A DNA stretch of 64,000 nt from Chloroflexota bacterium (GTDB taxonomy: Bacteria > Chloroflexota > Dehalococcoidia > Lucifugimonadales > Lucifugimonadaceae), in contig JABMNO010000041.1 in the NCBI GenBank assembly GCA_013204555.1, positions 30,042 through 94,041 of the forward strand, in the 5' to 3' direction. The notes under the pieces are model-generated. The model was given only the letters and a program-made list of their open reading frames with translations, was not told where the DNA came from and searched no databases. Position numbers and translations under genes: made by a program. This document shows, one piece after another, positions 42,672 to 51,935 of the stretch. Position 1 is the stretch's first letter. Each line of letters opens with the position of its first letter.

Positions 42672-43031
42672 TTGCCAACCTATGAGTACCGTTGCGATGA
42701 CAACGGGCACGAGTTCGAGACAATCCAGGGCTTCAATGATCAGCGTCAGGCGGAGTGTCCTACCTGTGGCTCAGCGTCCCAACGCAGAATCTCCATGCCA
42801 GCGATTCACTTCAAAGGCAGCGGCTGGTACCGCAAGGACAACGCTTCCTCAGGCTCGCGCTCATCAGGTGCATCCTCATCTTCCGAATCTTCTGATGACT
42901 CCAAATCTGAGAACAAATCCAAGACTGACTCCAAATCTTCGTCAGACAGCTCGTCGAGTTCATCAGATTCATCATCGGACTCTTCCGGATCCAAGACCCA
43001 CTCCCACGGCGGATCCACGCATAGCCACTAG
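42672..43031 (+). CDS. FmdB-family zinc-ribbon protein with Ser/His-rich tail
   Basis: 119 residues from a TTG preceded by GGAG. The N-terminal ~50 residues are a FmdB-type zinc ribbon: PTYEYRCDDNGHEFE, AECPTCGS and ISMPAIHFKGSGWY. Only three Cys are visible at the ribbon, with His13 as a possible fourth ligand in place of the usual second Cys of the first knuckle. The remaining ~65 residues are almost entirely Ser/Asp/Lys, ending in a His-rich block (SHGGSTHSH). The family is named after a regulator of formamidase but its role is unsettled. It lies 29 bases ahead of dtd. Confidence 0.88.
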   Translation: MPTYEYRCDDNGHEFETIQGFNDQRQAECPTCGSASQRRISMPAIHFKGSGWYRKDNASSGSRSSGASSSSESSDDSKSENKSKTDSKSSSDSSSSSSDSSSDSSGSKTHSHGGSTHSH

Positions 43032-43060
43032 GCCCAGAGCCACCACACAGGACTATTAAA

Positions 43061-43537
43061 TTGCGCGCCGTAATCCAACGCGTAACTCGCTCAAGTGTCA
43101 CAGTGGACGATCAGGTGACCGGCTCAACCGAGCAAGGTTTGATGATCCTGATCGGTGTGACCCACGATGACACTCAAGAAGATATCGACTACATCGCCGA
43201 TAAGTCAGTCAACATGCGCCTGTTCCCAAAAGAAGGTGACGAGTCTGGATTCGACCGCTCGATCATGGAAGTTGGCGGCTCTGCTCTTCTGGTCAGTCAG
43301 TTCACCCTCTACGCAAGTACACGAAAAGGTCGTCGACCCAGCTTCACAGGCGCGGCGCCAAGCGATGTTTCGGAACCACTCTTTGACCAGACGGTCGCTG
43401 CGTTCCGGGACCGCGGGATTGAAGTGACTACAGGGGTGTTCGGCGCCTACATGCACGTTGATCTCGTCAACGATGGCCCGGTCACAATCCTCCTGGACAG
43501 CGACGACCGAAAGACGCCGCGACGCCAGTCTGACTGA
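43061..43537 (+). CDS. dtd: D-aminoacyl-tRNA deacylase
   Basis: 158 residues from a TTG giving MRAVIQRVTRSSV. Family signatures are VSQFTLYAS (catalytic Thr region) and GAYMHVDLVNDGPVT, with the Gly-cis-Pro type site. It hydrolyses D-amino acids and mischarged glycine from tRNA. It follows the zinc-ribbon gene on the same strand and converges on the giant subtilase gene 50 bases away. Confidence 0.95.
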   Translation: MRAVIQRVTRSSVTVDDQVTGSTEQGLMILIGVTHDDTQEDIDYIADKSVNMRLFPKEGDESGFDRSIMEVGGSALLVSQFTLYASTRKGRRPSFTGAAPSDVSEPLFDQTVAAFRDRGIEVTTGVFGAYMHVDLVNDGPVTILLDSDDRKTPRRQSD

Positions 43538-43587
43538 TCTGCTCCCGCCAATCGACAGGGACCGTGATGCGTCCCGAAGCACTGTTG

Positions 43588-45192
43588 TTACGGAATCGGT
43601 GGCGGCGCGATCCAGTTCGAAAGACTACCTTCATGCGACCAGGAGGTAAGCACGTCGTGTCCTAGCGATAGCGCTGGTTCGTGACCCAAAGAGTCAACAG
43701 CACTGTGACCATCCCGCGCTGTCTGAGGATGCTGCCACCCGCTCACGAATCCATCGTGGAACCAGGTGGTCTGCGGATCATGACCATTTGAGAAGAACGC
43801 TTCGTGTGCCAGAGACTGTTCCAACGAGGTCAACCTGGACGAAGTGGCAGAGCTGGTCGCTGCCGAGATTGTTGGAATATGCCAGAACGAGTCGCTTCCG
43901 TTGTGTTTCCAACTGGTTTTCGGGTCGTGGTTCACAGAGAAAAACGCGTCGTGACCCAGTGACTCCGTTGCCAGATGTAGCAGCGTCCCCGTAGCGGTAG
44001 ACAACAGTGGATCATGCCAGGCCGAGTATGCCCCATCGTGAATCCAGGAGTTCTGCGGATCATGCTGGGCCGATAGATAGGGGTCGTGCCCGAGAGACTC
44101 CCCGGCATCACGATAGCCAAGCGCAGAAATCGACGGCTCGTGCCAGTTGGAGTACGCCCCATCGTGGACGAACGATGATAGCGGATCGTGGTTCGAAGAG
44201 AAGAACGCATCATGCCGCAATGATTTGACCGTATGTTGATTTCCTCCGGCAGACTCAAGCGGTTCATGAATCGTCGACAAGATCGGAATATGGGAGTTCG
44301 ATTTCACCGGATCATGACCGCCCCAGACCGACGGAATCGGATCGTGAAAGTTGGAGTAAGCGCCATCGTGCGTCCATGAGGTCAGCGGCTCGTGTTGCTC
44401 CGATAGGAAGCTGTCGTGTCCAAGCGATAATGACACTTCGTGGAACTTGAAATTCTTATCTGCGGATGAAACCGTTGGCTCATGAAACTCTGAGAGAGCG
44501 CCATCGTGGATCCAGGACGTATCGGAGTCATGGCCGCTGGAGAAGAAGGCGTCGTGACCCAGGAATTCTTGCGTGGCGAAACTCGCTATTGAGGAGGACA
44601 CAGAAAGCGACGTGATCCCGGAGACGGCCGGAGCGTGAAACGAAGATAGAGAGCCATCGTGTATCCATGAAGTTCCGGAGTCGTGTTGCCGCGACAGGAA
44701 CGGATCGTGACCAAGCGACGAAGCGGCGTCGTGCCCAGGCTCGCCCGTGAGCGCAGACACGTCAACATCGTGCCACTTACTCAACCCGCCATCGTGGACC
44801 CTGCTCGTCAGAGACGAAGCCGCGTCGTGCCGAGACAAGCCAGCGAGCGCTGAGATGTCCACATCATGCCACTTGCTCAGCCCTCCATCATGAACCCAGC
44901 TCGTGGTGGAATCGTGTGCCGCGGAGAAAAATGGATCGTGTGCCATGTATTTGGCCGGATCAATGCCAGTGCCCGATACGATTGGGTCGTGGTAGTTCGT
45001 GTAAGTGGCGTCATGTATCCAGGATGTACCGGAATCGTGCTCCAGGGAGAAGAACGGATCGTGGGCCAGCGACTGCCGTGCATCATGAGTGCCGCCAACC
45101 GATAGCAACGGCTCGTGATAACGCGATAGTCCTGCCGCATGAACCCAACTCGTGGGCGACTCGTGCCCGGCCGAGAAATACGAATCGTGGAG
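43588..45192 (-). repeat. Coding tandem repeat array (His-Asp repeats, residues ~2222-2755 of the subtilase)
   Basis: About 13 units, 11 near-complete and two shortened, mostly 38-50 residues each. A unit reads GHDPFFS, two residues, HD, two residues, TSW-x-HDG, two residues, S-x-W/F/Y-HDP, then a variable Ser-rich linker ending in a phrase like AxES before the next L-G-H-D. His residues recur at roughly 8, 7 and 9 residue steps inside a unit. Units 3 and 4 share a nearly identical stretch (HDGGLSKWHDVD at 44853-44888 and 44763-44798), showing recent duplication. I know no named family with this pattern. Confidence 0.9.
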
Positions 45193-48100
45193 ACTCGGCG
45201 TCCGATAGAAGAAGTAGTCTTCCGTCTCCCCGGCATTGATCAGGCCTGTACCGATGTAGTTCTCAAGGGATGTGTCGGATACGGTGATTCTGATCCACTT
45301 CAGCAATGGCAACGTAATCCCCGTACTTAGATCGAGTGATGCCCCGGCGTTTAGAGCGATGGGCAAATTCTGTATTGCCCAATCTTGCGACGCTTGCCAG
45401 TCTCCATCCTCATCCCAATCGATTAGAACGTTCAGATACACCAGTGGCACACCAGAACCGTTGGTCATCGCGCCAGTGGAAGTAGCAAACCATGAGTCGT
45501 TTACCACGGAGATGATTAGTTCTGTATCAGAACTAACCAGCCCATCGTCCGAGTCCCCGTCAGACGAGATTGCGTCAGGTTCACCCGTGTTCGTGGGGCC
45601 AAGGCGTATGGGGTCAATTAACGCATGCCGCACACCGTTCGATGCGGCGCTCGATGGGTATTTCTGATCAGGAGCGTCACCAAAGTCCCAGCCCCCCACC
45701 TGGAATGTGGTCGTGGCGGTCGTAGTCCCCTGGTGGGAGTTAAACGTCAGCACTGCTGTGTATGGACCCGAAGCGGCTCCTGCCGGCAAGTTGACCGTGT
45801 AACTCGATGCCCACACGGTCGCGTCCTGAACATCTACAAATGTGACCCCGTTAGGATCCGTCACAGTCAATCGTGCGAATCTCGTTGTCAGATTTCCGAA
45901 GTTCGGATCGGTAGTGAAGACGCCTCTCATGGCGTGCCCAAAACCATCCTGGACCGAGAGGTTGAGCACGGGACTCGCCCCCAGAGCGAACGACGTGCTC
46001 GTCGGACTTAGCGACGCCTGAAACGTCCCGCCGGTCGTCGAAGTTGCGATCGACCCATCCGTGACGGCCAGGTCATCCCAAATGTTTACGGAGTAGCGCC
46101 AGATCAAGTTTCCACTCTGTTTCTGAAGGTCCACGAATGCACCCCAGGTGCCGGGCGACAGTCTCACCATTTCACCATTTGCTGGATTCATGAACGGGAA
46201 CGTGAGACTCCGTTCGTGAACCGGGAACATGAATAGATCGTCGAAGTCACCCGAGAAATCGACCCCGATTTCTCCAGTGCCGATCACTCTGGAGTCAAGG
46301 CCAAAGCTGGTCGTCGTCGGATGAATAGTCACGTCCGGAAATACGAACACGTACCGGACGTCAGAACTCCAGAACTGGAGTTGATACTTGCCGGGCGTCA
46401 TCAGCACGGAGGTGGTACCACTTGAGTTGGTGGTTCCTGCCACCCGGGTCCATGCATCTCGAGCGCTCGCTCTTACGGAGTCAAGTGAGAGGGGGCCGCC
46501 ATCGACGTCGATGGCAGTAAACACGACCTCTGTTGCCGACGATGGGTCAAGGGTCACGATAGCGGTGAGGCTGCTCGTAGCCTGCAGCGCAAGGTTCGGG
46601 CTGGCAGAGATGGCGCTGATGAGGACTGTCCCCGTCGATGCGATGGTGAGCGAATTGACCAGAACCCGGCCATTGGCGTCCGTCATCAGGAATCTGCCTT
46701 CTGTCAGTGGGTACTTGCTCGTGCTGTCAGCGTCATAAATGAACACCTCAGCGCCTTCAACCGGATCTCCAACAGCGTCTTTCACGGTGATATTCAGAAC
46801 CGGACCACCGCTGCACGCCGAGAACTCAGATGTGTTGCCAACGCTGTCCGTAGCAGTCGCAGTCACATGCAGATCACTCGCCAGCACGGACGGCACGGTC
46901 GCGCTGAACGCTGCACTCCCTACTCCGTCCGTAGTCACAATCATCGATGCCAGGAAAGTTTCCCCTTCTCCGTAGCCAGATACATCACAGGCCGCGCTGG
47001 AGAAAAATTCCAGCCTGTAGGTGGAAGTCGATACGCCGGCAAATGTCCCCGAGATCGTAGTGTCCGAAGAACCTCGTGATACCGATGTAATCACCGGAAA
47101 CGGCTGGGCGTTGTTCGCCTCAACTGAGACGTCCAATCCCTGTGACACGCGTTCGATCTGGCTGGACCGAGAAGATTGCCCATCTCGAAGCACGTACACG
47201 TCATCGTCCAGATGAATCACATCAATTGATGCGCCACTAACACTCCCGTCGTTCTGCGTGACTCCATCACCGGGACAATCGGTACAGGTTGCGAGGTCGT
47301 ACGCCACAATGGCGAGGTCAATCCCGATTCCTGAGTTTGAGTAAATCGAGTTTGATGAGATCGAATTCGCAGTCGAACTCGGAGCGTTAGATGAGAGGAC
47401 TCGGACGCCATCACCGCCATTGAAGGCGATCACGTTGCCGGTAACGCCCCCGCCGCCGATCACGTTGCCGGATGCTCCATTTTTGATCAGAACACCAGCG
47501 TTGGCGTTAGGGAGCGCTATTGTGCGATCAGGCGAGGAGCCGATCGTGTTGTTCCACAGTGAGTTGGGTCCGGCAGTGGCCCCGCTTATTGCCACACCGG
47601 CCCGGCCATTCCCGGAGATCACATTCCCATGTGCGGTCGTGGAGCCGCCAATGGTGACCTGGGACGTATTGATCACGGATATGCCGTCTATAGCGTTAGC
47701 CAGAGCGGCCGTTCCCGCCGCATTAATCCCAATGTAGTTACCAAAAACAAAACTTGCTGCTGGCCCGGTTCCGGCGAATTCAATTCCATGTTGGCCATTG
47801 CCTGAGATGACGTTGTGGCCACCCGCGTTAGCACTTCCAATAGTTATCCCGGTGGGGCCAGCCGCGAACGTAATGCCGCTGGCGAGATTCCCTAACGCGG
47901 ACGAGCCCGCTGCATTGGTGCCGATAAAGTTCCCTTGGATATCTGAACTTGTGGCATGAGTCCCGATAATCAGGATGCCCGAACCACCATTCAGGGAAAT
48001 CAGATTCGACTCCGCCGGATGGGGCCCTCCTACCTGCACGAAATCATTTTCCAGCCGGATTCCATGACCAGAATTGCCTGTACCAGCGTTACCGGTAACG

Positions 48101-51100
48101 TCGACTCCGATGTAATTTCCGTCGATCAGATGGAAAAATGCTTTGGATCCAAACGCTCCATCTCCCAGGAGAATTCCGTCTCCAGAGAACCCGGTAATAC
48201 TCAATCCTCGTATCGCTGCTTTTGATGTCTGAAGTGAAAGGCCATTCACTGACGAGGCGCCAGCGAGATCGCCGACCAACGCAATCTTTATCACGCCGTT
48301 AAGCCCCAAGTCTTTGGCACTTGTACTGGGTACTGCACCGGGCTGCGAGTAGCCATCAATTAGCAGTGGGTCCAATATCTGCGGCAGCGAGGACAGTGGT
48401 CGAATCTCGAACGACGTAGTGCTGGCGACATATCCGGGGTCCGTGACAGGAATATTGAACTGGACTCCCTGGAAGAGACCAATCGAATTCGACTCTTGAA
48501 TCGCGGCCCGCAGCGTGCAAGTTCCCTCAGAGCTCAAGCATATCCCGTTGCCCGGCGATGCATCGGATAGATCGGCTGTGCTGTCCACAACCAGCGCCCG
48601 CTCAAATGGCGCAACTGCGTTGGAACGTGAAGATGGGATTGAGGTCGCATCATGATTGGATGCAGTAACGGTGAAGGTGTAGAGCGTGGCGTCCGCCAGC
48701 CCCACTACGACGACACTGGTAGTGGCGCCAGTGGTCGTTGCAACGAGCCCACCTGGGGACGATACAAGGGTGTACAGGCTTACCGGGGCACCGCCATCGT
48801 TGGCTGGAGCAATCCACGTAACGATAGCCGAACTCACACGCGGTGATGCCAACACCTCTGTCGGAGAATCCGGTGGCCCGGCTGTCACCTCCAATTCCAG
48901 CGGAATATCTATCGTCGCCTCATCCGGGTCGTTGCTGCTTATCCGAAGCACCCGCGATGAGGTTCCAATGGGATGGACGAATCCGTTGAGCGTGACACTC
49001 AGTTCTGTGCTACTCCCGAATTCGATTACCGCTGTGGCTGGATCCACGGTCACTTCTGGTGGACTGATAAGCACTGCGAGACTGTCTTTCACGTAGTTCG
49101 AGAAGCGAGCTACTTCAAGGCCAACCGTCCCGGAGACGTTCTCGATTCCAACGGTCGCGAAACCGACGTCACCATTGATAGATCCGTACTGGATTTTGAT
49201 GCGATTGGAAGATTCGCTCAGTACTATCTGGAATGAAAATTTATGGCTACTGTTGAGCGCCGATATCGCCTGATCCCATGTGACGATGAGTTCTCTGTTT
49301 GGGGCGAGCCCCTGCAGCTCATACAGAAGTTGATCGGCTGATGGCACGGTCAAGTCTTCCCAGAAAGCAGCGATCAAGTTATTGGGCGTAGTAGCGGTGG
49401 GCAGCGGCGTGTCCAAAAACTCAGCCATACTCGTGGAGGCAAACCCCGCGATGCCATTCGTTCCCACGTACAACGCGTTGTACTTGATTCCATAAAACTC
49501 GAAATCGAACCCGATCGGTACCGCTGCGAAAATATTATCGCCGCTCGTGATCGGGACTCCTGTTCCCGTGATGTCTATCCAGTTAAAAACCGGACCGCCC
49601 ACTGCATCGCTGTCCTCATACGTATACCCATATCCGTCCGGGCCGCCGGTGCCCTGAATACCCTGCCCTTGAGCAGGTATCGAGGCTGAGAGCGTTAGCT
49701 GCCCCGGTCCGTCGTTGAACACCGTTACGGTCCGCGTCGCCGTGGCCCAGGGTGGCGATATTAGCGAGATTGGTGTGGACGTAACGCGGATATCAGATGG
49801 AAGTCTGGGTGTGACGGCATTTGAAGGAGTCGAACTGGCGCTCGACCCCAGTCCGTTGATCGCCTTGACGACGAACGTGTAAGAGGTTCCGTTTGTTAGA
49901 CCGATGACCGTGGTTGTGGTCACGGATGCGGGCGTTGTGGTGCCTCCGCCCGCCGGAATCGACACAACCACGTACGACTGCGTCGAAGTGCTGCCAGGGT
50001 TGATCGGAGGATCCCACGCCACGGTGGCCTGGGCGTCGCCCGCGATTGCTACAACATTAGTTGGCGCATCAGAGTGACGGACCTCCACGGGGAGCGACCG
50101 GGTGCTGGTGCTGATTCCAGGTCCCCCGGCGGTGAATGTAACGACCACATCGCCTGAAGAAGTCGGCGACCAGACGCCAGAATAGACGCCATCACCGGAA
50201 GTTGCGTCGACGCCACCGCCGTTGTCCTTCAAAGTAACCAACGGGTCTCCTGAAGAGAACGATGCAGACACGGTCGCGCCACTCACGATGTCCAGACCGG
50301 CCAGAACTTCAACTTTCAGGGTCGTCGATGCAGCGGAGTAGGCGACCGACCCTGAATCTGGACCCAGGATTATCAGTGTCGAAGTTGAACCATCGTTGAT
50401 CACTGCGCTATGCGCGTTCGCCCTGCCGCCAGTGGCCACCAGACTTTCCCACGCCGGGAGGGCGTCAATTGAGTTAAGCAGCACCCGCCGGATTTGAGCG
50501 GGACTGGAAGTCGGATGCTGAGATGCGATTAGCGCCGCGATTCCCGAAACCTGCGGGGTCGCCATAGACGTACCCTGCTTTATTCCATAATTATTGCCAA
50601 GGACCGTGCTCAGGATGTTGGTGCCGGGGGCTGCGATATCCACCGACTGTGATCCATACTGCGAGAAGGACGCCCTCTGATCGTTGTGATCGGATGCAGC
50701 GACCGCAATCATGTAGGGGGAGTCGAACGACGATGGGTAGTGCGGACTCACGTCGTTATCAGTTCCGCTATTTCCTGCTGCGGCAATCGTCAGGATTCCA
50801 AGAGCACCGGCCTGATTGACCACGTCAGACAATCCCTGGCTAAATCCTCCACCACCCCAGCTGTTTTGCGTGACCTTGATGTTCACGCCGTGATTCTGCT
50901 TCATATCGATGACGTACTGAAAAGCGGTTATTGCGTCATCTGTACTGCCTCCACCACTGGAACTGAGAAACTTAAGTGCCATGATGGAAACGTTCTGAGC
51001 CACACCGGAGACGCCGAGGGCGTTATTACCGACGGCCCCCACTGTTCCGGCCACATGAGACCCGTGACCGTTGTCATCCATCGGATCGGAGTCACCGTTA

Positions 51101-51855
51101 CGCGTATCAATCCCGTGGATGTCATCGATATGTCCGTTGAGATCATCGTCAATCCCATTGCCCGCGATCTCACCTGGATTGACCCACATGTTGGCGTCAA
51201 GATCTTCGTGCAGGTAGTTGACGCCCGTATCGATTACGGCGACCACAACAGATGATGTGCCAGTCGTGATATCCCACGCCTCAGGAGCGTCGATATCAGC
51301 ATCCACCGTTCCGCCCGTCTGCCCGGTATTGTTCAGACCCCACAACTCGCTGAACCGTGGGTCATCTGGCAGATCTGACGCCCAGTAGATGTAGTTCGGT
51401 TCGGCGTACTTGACCCGCGGGTCTTTGGCTATGGTCGACGCCGCCGCCAGCTCGGTCCCGACAGCCACCTGCGCAACCCAGGTATCTCCAGTGCCGAGCC
51501 GTGTATCGAACGTCACTTCTGACGTGAATACTTCAGCCGCTAGCCCTGCCGTGTGGATCTGGGGACCGGCCTTAGGCGGCTGAAACGTAATAAGAAGCTC
51601 GCCCGAAACGAATTGTGCCCCTTGCGGGAACCGTTCTGGCGCATTTCCTGAACTCGTACTGGCAATTGGCGCAGAGCCGGAAGCGCGAACCGTTCTATTC
51701 GCGATTCCCATCGACACGAAAGTAATCGATGCGATGAGAGCAACCAGAACTACCGTCGGAAGCAGAACTGCCACCGTACGCGGGATTGTTATTTGAAATT
51801 GCTCTGGCAAATGGCGAATGGGGTAATAGCCTCTGGCTCCAATTATTTCAGCCAT
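43588..51855 (-). CDS. Giant secreted multidomain subtilase with C-terminal His-Asp repeat array
   Basis: 2755 residues. Order: signal anchor (~26-50); I9/fervidolysin-like propeptide (~80-155); S8 protease (~165-475) with Asp209 (VIDTG), His264 (NGHGSH) and Ser430 (GTSMATP); beta sandwich (~485-595); two fibronectin III modules (~600-690 and ~1010-1100) flanking a domain with IGFDFEFYGIKY; a CSLREA-like segment (CTLRAAIQESN) leading into a right-handed beta helix (~1120-1520); carboxypeptidase-regulatory-like and Ig-like modules; a GEVED-type domain ending INAGETEDYFF near 2210; then a 534-residue His-Asp repeat array to the C-terminus. It should be exported and proteolytic, probably acting on extracellular protein or anchoring to a surface. 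The PD40 lipoprotein gene lies 80 bases upstream on the same strand. No sorting signal is seen after the repeats. Confidence 0.93.
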   Translation of the reverse strand: MAEIIGARGYYPIRHLPEQFQITIPRTVAVLLPTVVLVALIASITFVSMGIANRTVRASGSAPIASTSSGNAPERFPQGAQFVSGELLITFQPPKAGPQIHTAGLAAEVFTSEVTFDTRLGTGDTWVAQVAVGTELAAASTIAKDPRVKYAEPNYIYWASDLPDDPRFSELWGLNNTGQTGGTVDADIDAPEAWDITTGTSSVVVAVIDTGVNYLHEDLDANMWVNPGEIAGNGIDDDLNGHIDDIHGIDTRNGDSDPMDDNGHGSHVAGTVGAVGNNALGVSGVAQNVSIMALKFLSSSGGGSTDDAITAFQYVIDMKQNHGVNIKVTQNSWGGGGFSQGLSDVVNQAGALGILTIAAAGNSGTDNDVSPHYPSSFDSPYMIAVAASDHNDQRASFSQYGSQSVDIAAPGTNILSTVLGNNYGIKQGTSMATPQVSGIAALIASQHPTSSPAQIRRVLLNSIDALPAWESLVATGGRANAHSAVINDGSTSTLIILGPDSGSVAYSAASTTLKVEVLAGLDIVSGATVSASFSSGDPLVTLKDNGGGVDATSGDGVYSGVWSPTSSGDVVVTFTAGGPGISTSTRSLPVEVRHSDAPTNVVAIAGDAQATVAWDPPINPGSTSTQSYVVVSIPAGGGTTTPASVTTTTVIGLTNGTSYTFVVKAINGLGSSASSTPSNAVTPRLPSDIRVTSTPISLISPPWATATRTVTVFNDGPGQLTLSASIPAQGQGIQGTGGPDGYGYTYEDSDAVGGPVFNWIDITGTGVPITSGDNIFAAVPIGFDFEFYGIKYNALYVGTNGIAGFASTSMAEFLDTPLPTATTPNNLIAAFWEDLTVPSADQLLYELQGLAPNRELIVTWDQAISALNSSHKFSFQIVLSESSNRIKIQYGSINGDVGFATVGIENVSGTVGLEVARFSNYVKDSLAVLISPPEVTVDPATAVIEFGSSTELSVTLNGFVHPIGTSSRVLRISSNDPDEATIDIPLELEVTAGPPDSPTEVLASPRVSSAIVTWIAPANDGGAPVSLYTLVSSPGGLVATTTGATTSVVVVGLADATLYTFTVTASNHDATSIPSSRSNAVAPFERALVVDSTADLSDASPGNGICLSSEGTCTLRAAIQESNSIGLFQGVQFNIPVTDPGYVASTTSFEIRPLSSLPQILDPLLIDGYSQPGAVPSTSAKDLGLNGVIKIALVGDLAGASSVNGLSLQTSKAAIRGLSITGFSGDGILLGDGAFGSKAFFHLIDGNYIGVDVTGNAGTGNSGHGIRLENDFVQVGGPHPAESNLISLNGGSGILIIGTHATSSDIQGNFIGTNAAGSSALGNLASGITFAAGPTGITIGSANAGGHNVISGNGQHGIEFAGTGPAASFVFGNYIGINAAGTAALANAIDGISVINTSQVTIGGSTTAHGNVISGNGRAGVAISGATAGPNSLWNNTIGSSPDRTIALPNANAGVLIKNGASGNVIGGGGVTGNVIAFNGGDGVRVLSSNAPSSTANSISSNSIYSNSGIGIDLAIVAYDLATCTDCPGDGVTQNDGSVSGASIDVIHLDDDVYVLRDGQSSRSSQIERVSQGLDVSVEANNAQPFPVITSVSRGSSDTTISGTFAGVSTSTYRLEFFSSAACDVSGYGEGETFLASMIVTTDGVGSAAFSATVPSVLASDLHVTATATDSVGNTSEFSACSGGPVLNITVKDAVGDPVEGAEVFIYDADSTSKYPLTEGRFLMTDANGRVLVNSLTIASTGTVLISAISASPNLALQATSSLTAIVTLDPSSATEVVFTAIDVDGGPLSLDSVRASARDAWTRVAGTTNSSGTTSVLMTPGKYQLQFWSSDVRYVFVFPDVTIHPTTTSFGLDSRVIGTGEIGVDFSGDFDDLFMFPVHERSLTFPFMNPANGEMVRLSPGTWGAFVDLQKQSGNLIWRYSVNIWDDLAVTDGSIATSTTGGTFQASLSPTSTSFALGASPVLNLSVQDGFGHAMRGVFTTDPNFGNLTTRFARLTVTDPNGVTFVDVQDATVWASSYTVNLPAGAASGPYTAVLTFNSHQGTTTATTTFQVGGWDFGDAPDQKYPSSAASNGVRHALIDPIRLGPTNTGEPDAISSDGDSDDGLVSSDTELIISVVNDSWFATSTGAMTNGSGVPLVYLNVLIDWDEDGDWQASQDWAIQNLPIALNAGASLDLSTGITLPLLKWIRITVSDTSLENYIGTGLINAGETEDYFFYRTPSLHDSYFSAGHESPTSWVHAAGLSRYHEPLLSVGGTHDARQSLAHDPFFSLEHDSGTSWIHDATYTNYHDPIVSGTGIDPAKYMAHDPFFSAAHDSTTSWVHDGGLSKWHDVDISALAGLSRHDAASSLTSRVHDGGLSKWHDVDVSALTGEPGHDAASSLGHDPFLSRQHDSGTSWIHDGSLSSFHAPAVSGITSLSVSSSIASFATQEFLGHDAFFSSGHDSDTSWIHDGALSEFHEPTVSSADKNFKFHEVSLSLGHDSFLSEQHEPLTSWTHDGAYSNFHDPIPSVWGGHDPVKSNSHIPILSTIHEPLESAGGNQHTVKSLRHDAFFSSNHDPLSSFVHDGAYSNWHEPSISALGYRDAGESLGHDPYLSAQHDPQNSWIHDGAYSAWHDPLLSTATGTLLHLATESLGHDAFFSVNHDPKTSWKHNGSDSFWHIPTISAATSSATSSRLTSLEQSLAHEAFFSNGHDPQTTWFHDGFVSGWQHPQTARDGHSAVDSLGHEPALSLGHDVLTSWSHEGSLSNWIAPPPIP

Positions 51856-51935
51856 CGGCCAGATTTGTATGGAGCCTACGGCTAATCCGTACCAATATAC
51901 GGTCTCGTCCCAAAAATGGTGTGGAGGCTAACCCG

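Noticed and set aside
43588..45192. CRISPR array as explanation of the repeats
   Set aside because: The units are in frame, differ in length and code for conserved residues; there are no identical DNA repeats with unique spacers and no cas genes in the window.
44877..45236. Several 70-130-codon frames within the subtilase repeat array on both strands
   Set aside because: They follow the codon periodicity of the His-Asp repeats in other frames and vary with unit boundaries.
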